A stretch of 35,803 bases of DNA from Paludibacteraceae bacterium (lineage in GTDB: Bacteria; Bacteroidota; Bacteroidia; Bacteroidales; Paludibacteraceae). The DNA is taken from the NCBI GenBank assembly GCA_017430235.1, contig JAFRNH010000091.1, positions 1 to 35,803 of the forward strand. Reading direction: 5' to 3'. Each line of letters starts with the position of its first letter. Position 1 is the first letter of the stretch. Position numbers and translations under genes: made by a program. Of the stretch, positions 30,802 to 35,803 are shown one piece after another. The notes beneath the pieces were generated by a model, which did no database searches, had not been told where the DNA came from, and saw only the letters and a program-made list of their open reading frames with translations.

Positions 30802-31746
30802 TTACTTATTGTTCTGTGCAGTATAGGTTGATGTAATATTGATCTTTTGAATCTCAGCCACCTTCTGATCAAGGTTCAACAAGCCATACTCATGGTTGTA
30901 TTGTACTCCATTGGTAAGTATCCAACTAAGGAAACGATTGATGGCATCGTCATTGCCGTTATAACTGAGTCCTACCTTTCCAATTGTAATTTTATCATTT
31001 CGCTCGGTCTCAAGTGATTTGATTATATCATCGAGAGATGAACTATTGGTAAAGTTGCCTGCTACTTCTTTCTTTAAATCTAATCCTATGAGAGTTAGGT
31101 TATTTTTTAAATGACGACTCTTCAAATCGAATATGTTGGGTAGAGTGTTAAAACTAATACCAAAAGGATCTTTAGACAAAGCAGTATTTAAAAATAGATC
31201 GTCGCCTGATATACGTTTACCTCGGAAGTTGTCAACTACCTCGCCATAATGCTGTGCGAAAATATGGGCGATAGAGCTTTTGTTACTTCCACTGTATATA
31301 ACAAGACGTTCGAACTGCTTGTTCTTCCGTAAGTTCTCCTCGTAGTCCTCGTTGAAGAAAAAGATCTGTTTGAGTGTCTTTGCATTTAGATGCTTCCCTT
31401 CAAGGATTTTGGCAGCTTCCGACTGATTGGCTGTAATAGGAAGAATGGCATATTCTCCAAAGTAGACAACCTTGTCATTGGCATTCTGACCCATCTGCTC
31501 GTCAGACACCACAACCATCATATCAATTTGTTTACCATTATTGTTCCCCTTCACTATCTCAAAGTGTATGTTAGGCTCTACCTTTGAGTACTCCTGAATC
31601 CATTTCTCCAACAATGGCTGTGCAAATTTTGGACTTTTTATGTAAATGTTCTCTGATCCGGATCCGTTTGATCCAGTCTCTTCTGCTGCGACGTTGCCAA
31701 AGATTGCAATTGCAAGCACAATGGTTAATAAATACTTTGTCTTCAT
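30802..31746 (-). CDS. PstS-like periplasmic binding protein (PBP type 2)
   Basis: This 314-residue protein has a signal peptide (MKTKYLLTIVLAIAIFGNVAA, then EE). The mature start NIYIKSPKFAQPLLEKWIQE resembles the PstS/PBP2 opening (strand, then helix bound to the anion), and YSGSNKSSIAHIFAQHYG (151-168) resembles the PstS loop that binds phosphate or another oxyanion. ILPITANQSEAAKIL followed by LNAKTLKQIFFF matches the hinge region of the family. It is the first gene of the operon, with no ABC permease or ATPase nearby, so it works without its own ABC transporter and may hold ligand delivered through SusC. Ligand unknown; phosphate-like or carboxylate is a guess. Confidence 0.75.
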   Translation of the reverse strand: MKTKYLLTIVLAIAIFGNVAAEETGSNGSGSENIYIKSPKFAQPLLEKWIQEYSKVEPNIHFEIVKGNNNGKQIDMMVVVSDEQMGQNANDKVVYFGEYAILPITANQSEAAKILEGKHLNAKTLKQIFFFNEDYEENLRKNKQFERLVIYSGSNKSSIAHIFAQHYGEVVDNFRGKRISGDDLFLNTALSKDPFGISFNTLPNIFDLKSRHLKNNLTLIGLDLKKEVAGNFTNSSSLDDIIKSLETERNDKITIGKVGLSYNGNDDAINRFLSWILTNGVQYNHEYGLLNLDQKVAEIQKINITSTYTAQNNK

Positions 31747-31788
31747 GCTTCTTCTGTATTAAGTTCGACATCTAAAAATTTCATGAGA

Positions 31789-31796
31789 CAAAATTA
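31789..31796 (-). promoter_or_regulatory. -7 promoter element of the PBP-SusCD operon
   Basis: The minus strand reads TAATTTTG, an exact TAnnTTTG match 42 bases before the ATG at 31746. The palindromes at 31842 and 31933 lie upstream of it, where an activator would bind. Confidence 0.55.
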
Positions 31797-31841
31797 AATG
31801 TGTTGTATAACATATAAAATACCATTCGAACGGCATTTCAT

Positions 31842-31859
31842 ATCGCAAACGTTTGTGAT
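31842..31859. promoter_or_regulatory. Near-perfect 18-bp palindrome, candidate operator
   Basis: ATCGCAAACGTTTGTGAT is symmetric apart from one base pair (G/T), with a perfect CAAACGTTTG core. It is centred about 55 bases upstream of the operon -7 element and about 125 bases upstream of the response regulator start. Confidence 0.55.
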
Positions 31860-31889
31860 TTTATGCTGTCATGTTTCGTTTGCATAACA

Positions 31890-31897
31890 TAAGTTTG
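31890..31897 (+). promoter_or_regulatory. -7 element TAAGTTTG of the response regulator gene
   Basis: Exact TAnnTTTG match 76 bases before the ATG at 31974. It lies between the two palindromes, so the regulator may control its own gene. Confidence 0.4.
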
Positions 31898-31932
31898 GTA
31901 GCAAATACTATAGGTAAGGTATTGCGTATATC

Positions 31933-31945
31933 ACAAATTGTTTGT
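31933..31945. promoter_or_regulatory. Second inverted repeat ACAAA-ttg-TTTGT
   Basis: Shares the CAAA/TTTG half sites of the palindrome at 31842 but with a three-base centre. It lies 29 bases before the response regulator start and after its candidate -7 element, a position suited to autorepression. Confidence 0.35.
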
Positions 31946-31973
31946 AAGATTGCATAAGAAAATTGAACGAAAT

Positions 31974-32615
31974 ATGAATTTTATCATAGCGGATAATCAG
32001 GAACTGACGAGGTATGCAATCGAACGGTTGCTTGACGAGTTTGATGACAAAAAAATAGCCTATGCTTCATGCAAGGCTGAACTGGTAGGAAGAATGCAAG
32101 AAAATGAGCGTAGTGTAATCATTCTCGACTATACGCTATTTGATTTTTTCGACGTAGATAACCTACTTATTGTTACGCAACGTATTCCTACAACTAATTG
32201 GATTTTACTTAGCGATGATCTCACGGAATCGTTTTTACGTTCCGTGGTCTACCAAAGCCATAATATCAGTATTCTCTTTAAAGATGCTTCGTTGAGGGAG
32301 GTGAAAGATGCTATTCAAATGGCTGTACGGGGTCAGCGCTATATCAGCCAACGTATCACTGAGATTTTATTGTCACAACAATCTCGTGAAACCGCCATCT
32401 CCTCTACTTTAACACCAACAGAGGTAGAGGTGATTCGCTCTATTGCACAAGGCAAAACAACAAAAGAAATCGCGGCTGAACGCTACTCTAGTATTCATAC
32501 CATCAATACTCATCGAAAGAATATATTTAGGAAACTGGGCGTGAACACTGCTCATGAAGCCATTAAGAGAGCTATTCGATCGGGACTGATTGATGAATCA
32601 GAATATTTCATATAG
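31974..32615 (+). CDS. LuxR/NarL-family response regulator
   Basis: I start at the ATG at 31974 (MNFIIADNQELTRYAIERLL, 213 residues). The receiver domain has D7, phospho-acceptor D52 in IILDYTLFD, S80 and K103 in ILFKDAS, so phosphorylation looks possible. The C-terminal LuxR helix-turn-helix spans about 145-205: LTPTEVEVIRSIAQGKTTKE, then IHTINTHRKNIFRKLGV. No sensor kinase is in the window, so the partner is encoded elsewhere or the domain is used without one. It diverges from the PBP-SusCD operon across a 227-base region with palindromes and is probably its regulator. A strong hairpin terminator follows. Confidence 0.9.
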   Translation: MNFIIADNQELTRYAIERLLDEFDDKKIAYASCKAELVGRMQENERSVIILDYTLFDFFDVDNLLIVTQRIPTTNWILLSDDLTESFLRSVVYQSHNISILFKDASLREVKDAIQMAVRGQRYISQRITEILLSQQSRETAISSTLTPTEVEVIRSIAQGKTTKEIAAERYSSIHTINTHRKNIFRKLGVNTAHEAIKRAIRSGLIDESEYFI

Positions 32616-32658
32616 GTGGGTTCTATGAATCCATTTCGTAAAATGGCGAAACAAGGAA

Positions 32659-32722
32659 GACTATTATACATCCGTATAATGACAATTTAAAAAATGTCAG
32701 ATGTATAATAGTCCTCTTTTTG
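32659..32722 (+). terminator. Rho-independent terminator after the response regulator
   Basis: GACTATTATACATC (32659-32672) pairs perfectly with GATGTATAATAGTC (32700-32713); an inner TGACA/TGTCA pair extends the fold, and CTCTTTTT follows. Confidence 0.85.
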
Positions 32723-32749
32723 TGGTGGGTTTCTTAGAAACGCACTGTG

Positions 32750-32935
32750 TTATTTGGTTTCGTCAACCGGATTAGAAACAACTTCTGTTTGGGTGGCATT
32801 GGCATTCTTATTTGAATAATATTCTGCACCAGCCTTTACTGCGCCCGTATAGTGTAGAACAAATCCTACTGCGGCAACAATAATGGAAATAATCACCATT
32901 CTTCCAAGGAATGTTAATCTACTGAAAAAGCCCAT
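32750..32935 (-). CDS. Small single-span membrane protein
   Basis: This 61-residue protein reads MGFFSRLTFLGRMVIISIIV then AAVGFVLHYTGAVKAGAEYY and a polar Asn/Thr-rich tail. Residues about 12-31 form one membrane helix; the short basic N-terminus suggests a cytoplasmic N-terminus and a periplasmic tail, though this is a guess. No family recognised. It starts 18 bases after the larger membrane/coiled-coil gene on the same strand and is likely co-transcribed, so it may be a subunit or regulator of that assembly. Confidence 0.7.
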   Translation of the reverse strand: MGFFSRLTFLGRMVIISIIVAAVGFVLHYTGAVKAGAEYYSNKNANATQTEVVSNPVDETK

Positions 32936-32953
32936 ATCTTAAATATTATATTG

Positions 32954-34036
32954 TTAACACCATTTATTTCTATCAATCACTTCCTCTTTCTTTTCCTCCA
33001 ATTTAGAAGAAGAGGTGTTCTGAATCTTCAAATCCTCATAAGGAACATCGAGGATGTTGTCTTCAGAGAATGAAGAGAATGAACCTTTCTGACTATATTT
33101 AGAGATGATCTTGTTCACCTTCTCAACGTTCATGGCACTCTCCAAATTGTAATTTTCCAAAATGCTGTTGGAGTCGTCCAAGAAGCGTTCCATTTCAGCA
33201 ACACTCAAATCGATCGTGTTGGTGATGTGCTCGATAGCCATCTCCTCCTCAAGACTCTTAGAATCTCCACTTAAAATGTTAGAGATAGATTTGAGGGCAC
33301 TTCTTTGAGCCTCTGCTGCTTCGTATGCATCTTTTGTTCTCTTTAACTCAAGGGTTGAACGCTCTACCTTTGCCTTGGCAATGATCTCCAAACGTTCCAT
33401 CACCTCTTGATACTTTTCAGAAGTGGCGATACGCTGTTTTTGATTCTCAATGATTTTGTCAAGTTGTGCAATATCATTGCTTAATGTGCCTACGCTCATC
33501 TCTATACGAAGTTGTTCGTTAGGATTGATACCTCCGATCTTCAAACGAGAGTTTTGAATCTTCAATTTGCTGATGTTATCGGCTTGTTGATCTTCATACT
33601 CTTGCAACTTTCTCTTCATCTTGATAAGAATTGCTTTCAAATTGGTAAGGTTCTCATGAACATTGTTCAATTTGTCTTTCATCTTTTTAATGGATTGCTC
33701 CAAAATCGAGATGGGGTCTATCTTAACAAAGATTCCAACAATCTTTCTGTTGAGCTGATACCAAAACAATGAAATCCATTTCCAGAATGATTTACTGGTC
33801 AAGACTCCTAGAATAGCAGCAATAGCCACTAATTCGGCAATGAAAATCAATGTATTCGAAGCCGCTACTATGAGCGTTGGTAATATCTTTATGAAACCAT
33901 ACCCTAAACCTGCAGCAATGGCCACTGCAGATATTTTTGCAAGTGAACCTCCTGGCAAGTTGAACAAGTCCTTGATAGAAGGTTTCTTGTTTTCTGTGTT
34001 CTCCACATTGTTGTTTGGAATTAATTCAGTATCCAT
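32954..34036 (-). CDS. Membrane-anchored coiled-coil protein of unknown function
   Basis: This 360-residue protein has a polar N-terminus (NNNVENTENKKPSIKDLFNL), two or three hydrophobic helices (about 32-81: ISAVAIAAGLGYGFIKILPT, LIFIAELVAIAAILGVLTS), an amphipathic stretch with FWKWISLFWYQLNRKIVGIF, then a long coiled coil (about 105-265: KMKDKLNNVHENLTNLKAIL onward) and an acidic/charged tail. I believe Bacteroidales homologues are labelled 'microtubule-binding protein' by automated annotation, a label without functional meaning here. The layout (membrane anchor, then PspA-like helical rod) suggests a scaffold or membrane-maintenance role, but no PspA motif is evident. It lies 7 bases after the upstream gene. 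Confidence 0.75.
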   Translation of the reverse strand: MDTELIPNNNVENTENKKPSIKDLFNLPGGSLAKISAVAIAAGLGYGFIKILPTLIVAASNTLIFIAELVAIAAILGVLTSKSFWKWISLFWYQLNRKIVGIFVKIDPISILEQSIKKMKDKLNNVHENLTNLKAILIKMKRKLQEYEDQQADNISKLKIQNSRLKIGGINPNEQLRIEMSVGTLSNDIAQLDKIIENQKQRIATSEKYQEVMERLEIIAKAKVERSTLELKRTKDAYEAAEAQRSALKSISNILSGDSKSLEEEMAIEHITNTIDLSVAEMERFLDDSNSILENYNLESAMNVEKVNKIISKYSQKGSFSSFSEDNILDVPYEDLKIQNTSSSKLEEKKEEVIDRNKWC

Positions 34037-34043
34037 ATCTCTT

Positions 34044-34736
34044 TTATATGTTTAGATTTGACATTACATTTTTATCAGTTTCTAACTTCTCGATAACAGC
34101 TTTTGCCGTGTTGATGAAGACTTGCTCGTTATGCGCAATCTCCTTTTCTGACACTTCAACTTCAGCAGTAATCTGTTTAATTTTTTCGTTGATTGCCTCA
34201 CTCTTTTTCTTCAACTCTTCAATCTGTTCCAAAATGGACTTGTTGTTACCTTCCAAAGATTGTATCTCCACTCTCTTATCCTCCACGTCCCGTTTGTACT
34301 TCTCTCTGAATTGTCTTCTACCACTCGCCAACTCCTCATTCACGAAGCCTATGTAGGTATCCACTGAGTTGACCAATGTTGTTTTGTCAAAATTGGGATA
34401 TTGAGCTTTCAACATGTTAAAAGCGGCAATGTATCGCTGATCCTTCTGAAGCCCCATCGTCTCCAAAGAGGCTGAATAGGTGATCAACTCCATCATGTCT
34501 GGTCCTGGAATGTTGCGATCCACCAACGTCTGCCATATCTTCTTCTGTATGTCCAGACTCACCTCTGTCCCTACTTCAGATGAATATGAGACGATATCTT
34601 TAGGAGCATCTTTTTGCTCCTCTTCTTTCTTTTCCTCTTTTTTTACCTTCTTCTCATCCTTCTCATTTTGCTTGGAAGAACGATTCGATGGCTGATCATT
34701 TGCTTCAGGTTTAATGAATAAATCTCTAAAACTCAT
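34044..34736 (-). CDS. Soluble coiled-coil protein of unknown function
   Basis: This 230-residue protein starts MSFRDLFIKPEANDQPSNRS, followed by a very Lys/Glu-rich linker (about 24-45), a small helical domain (about 55-125: VSLDIQKKIWQTLVDRNIPG, YIAAFNMLKAQYPNF) and a coiled coil (about 140-225: KRVEIQSLEGNNKSILEQIE onward). No signal peptide or membrane helix; presumably cytoplasmic. It is the first gene of a three-gene operon whose next member is a membrane-anchored coiled coil, so the two may assemble through their helices. Family not recognised. Confidence 0.75.
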   Translation of the reverse strand: MSFRDLFIKPEANDQPSNRSSKQNEKDEKKVKKEEKKEEEQKDAPKDIVSYSSEVGTEVSLDIQKKIWQTLVDRNIPGPDMMELITYSASLETMGLQKDQRYIAAFNMLKAQYPNFDKTTLVNSVDTYIGFVNEELASGRRQFREKYKRDVEDKRVEIQSLEGNNKSILEQIEELKKKSEAINEKIKQITAEVEVSEKEIAHNEQVFINTAKAVIEKLETDKNVMSNLNI

Positions 34737-34855
34737 AAGCCTTTTTATGCTCTTAATCTATATGCGTTAGAGTCCTATTATTCTTTTTTCCCGTACTTCA
34801 ATAGTTGAACCCGATGACTATGGAAATACCCTCCACATTCTTGTGATAGGTAATG

Positions 34856-34863
34856 CAAATTTA
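34856..34863 (-). promoter_or_regulatory. -7 promoter element of the coiled-coil cluster
   Basis: The minus strand reads TAAATTTG, an exact TAnnTTTG match 119 bases before the ATG at 34736. The intervening leader shows no ORF. Confidence 0.4.
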
Positions 34864-34906
34864 GAAAAAAAATGTAAATAATTACCCAACTAATTGCAAA
34901 GTAATA

Positions 34907-34914
34907 TAACTTTG
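34907..34914 (+). promoter_or_regulatory. -7 promoter element TAACTTTG of nadB
   Basis: Exact TAnnTTTG match 77 bases before the nadB ATG. It forms a divergent pair with the element at 34856-34863. Confidence 0.5.
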
Positions 34915-34991
34915 TGAGAAAGTGAGTTCGGTTATCGTAAGTAGGCCGAGATTTATGGTTAATAATTAATAAAGATTGAAGTTGCAAAAAC

Positions 34992-35803
34992 ATGGTAAAG
35001 AAATATGATTTCTTAGTAATTGGTTCCGGCATCGCTGGAATGAGTTTTGCGTTAAAGGTGGCACACAAAGGAAAGGTCGCTATCCTCTGCAAAACCAATA
35101 TGGAGGAGGCAAATACCCACTATGCTCAAGGTGGTGTTGCTGCAGTGACAAAACCTACGGATAACTTTGAAGATCATGTGGTCGACACATTGATTGCAGG
35201 TGATGGAATCTGCGATGAAAAGGTGGTTCGAAAAGTGGTTGAAGAGGCTCCTGGACAAATCAAACAACTGTTGGAGTGGGGTGTCGATTTCGATAAAAAT
35301 GAGAAGGGCGATTTTGACCTTCACAAGGAGGGTGGTCACTCTGATTTCCGTATTCTTCACCATAAAGATAACACAGGAGAAGAGATTCAAGATAGCTTGA
35401 TTGAAACGGTAAAGAAACATCCTAACATTGATGTGTTCGACCAACATTTTGCCATTGAAATTATTACCCAACATCACCTCGGACAGTTGGTGAAACATAC
35501 TACACCTAACATTGAGTGTTATGGTGCTTATGTATTAGATATACGTACCAATCATGTACATACCTTCTTTGCTAAAATGACTATGATAGCAACAGGTGGT
35601 ATCGGTAATATTTACCAAACAACCACCAACCCTCCTGTGGCTACGGGTGATGGTATATCTATGGTCTATCGTGCTAAGGGTTTGGTGCAGGATATGGAGT
35701 TTGTACAGTTCCATCCTACTGCTTTGTATCATCCGGGCGATCGCCCATCTTTCCTTATCACAGAGGCTATGCGTGGATATGGAGGAATCCTTCGTAATAA
35801 GAA
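34992..35803 (+). CDS. nadB: L-aspartate oxidase, incomplete at the window edge
   Basis: I translated this frame from the ATG at 34992 to the last base: 270 codons, no stop. MVKKYDFLVIGSGIAGMSFA gives the FAD dinucleotide-binding motif (G11-x-G13-x-x-G16); NTHYAQGGVAAV (41-52), HKEGGHSDFRILHH, MIATGGIGNIYQTTTNPP, ATGDGISM and FVQFHPTALYHP follow the NadB/succinate dehydrogenase flavoprotein order. NadB oxidises L-aspartate to iminoaspartate, the first step of NAD synthesis, in the cytoplasm. NadB is preferred over SdhA/FrdA because of the GGHSDFRI and NTHYAQGG motifs. nadA and nadC are not visible. The C-terminal part lies outside the window. Confidence 0.92.
   Translation, partial: MVKKYDFLVIGSGIAGMSFALKVAHKGKVAILCKTNMEEANTHYAQGGVAAVTKPTDNFEDHVVDTLIAGDGICDEKVVRKVVEEAPGQIKQLLEWGVDFDKNEKGDFDLHKEGGHSDFRILHHKDNTGEEIQDSLIETVKKHPNIDVFDQHFAIEIITQHHLGQLVKHTTPNIECYGAYVLDIRTNHVHTFFAKMTMIATGGIGNIYQTTTNPPVATGDGISMVYRAKGLVQDMEFVQFHPTALYHPGDRPSFLITEAMRGYGGILRNK

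Noticed and set aside
30786-30872. N-terminal extension of the SusC gene
   Set aside because: It would put about 29 residues before a normal signal peptide and overlap the PBP gene; the ATG at 30785 is the better start.
34778-35498. Two minus-strand ORFs overlapping the start of nadB
   Set aside because: They run opposite nadB, whose FAD-binding and active-site motifs are clear; no promoter or family signal supports them.

Overview
The window is a chromosomal segment of a member of the Bacteroidales (Bacteroidota). Evidence: a complete SusC/SusD pair; secreted glycoside hydrolases ending in type IX secretion (T9SS)-like C-terminal domains; BspA-type leucine-rich repeats; PDDEXK (Rpn) putative transposases; and promoters of the TAnnTTTG (-7) class in A/T-rich leaders without obvious Shine-Dalgarno sequences. 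I cannot assign a genus. No rRNA, tRNA or CRISPR array was seen.

Layout. 1-976: an LRR_5 protein (minus), open at the left edge. 1090-2504: a DUF3781-like gene overlapping a GT1-like glycosyltransferase. 2636-4069: an unrecognised exported protein. 4160-13574: a tight minus-strand operon GH141-like > GH95 > GH2, diverging from a GH43 gene (13816-15879). All four enzymes carry CBM6-like modules and a sorting-type C-terminus, so they look like one extracellular glycan-degradation set (probable fucose/galactose plus pentose side chains), but without SusC/D beside them. 16043-19238: an accessory island made of a full-length PDDEXK gene, an orphan RHS C-terminal piece, an Imm11-like immunity gene, and a second PDDEXK copy collapsed to start plus tail. 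The PDDEXK tails form direct repeats around the RHS/immunity cassette.

19294-21087: two adjacent TonB-C-domain proteins (one also with an OmpA domain) sharing an N-terminal five-cysteine module. 21365-23684: housekeeping sulfur/methyl metabolism, an MTA/SAH-deaminase-type amidohydrolase behind a structured leader, and cysK. 23781-31746: a five-gene minus-strand operon reading PstS-like binding protein > SusC > SusD > exported uroporphyrinogen-decarboxylase/MtaA-fold protein > DAACS symporter, diverging from a LuxR-type response regulator (31974-32615), with CAAA/TTTG palindromes in the shared upstream region. 32750-34736: a three-gene membrane/coiled-coil cluster of unknown role. 34992 to the right edge: nadB, incomplete.

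The strongest candidates for undescribed biology are the SusCD operon with its exported HxC...C (MtaA-like) protein, the Cys-module TonB pair, the RHS/immunity cassette between PDDEXK repeats, and the coiled-coil membrane cluster.
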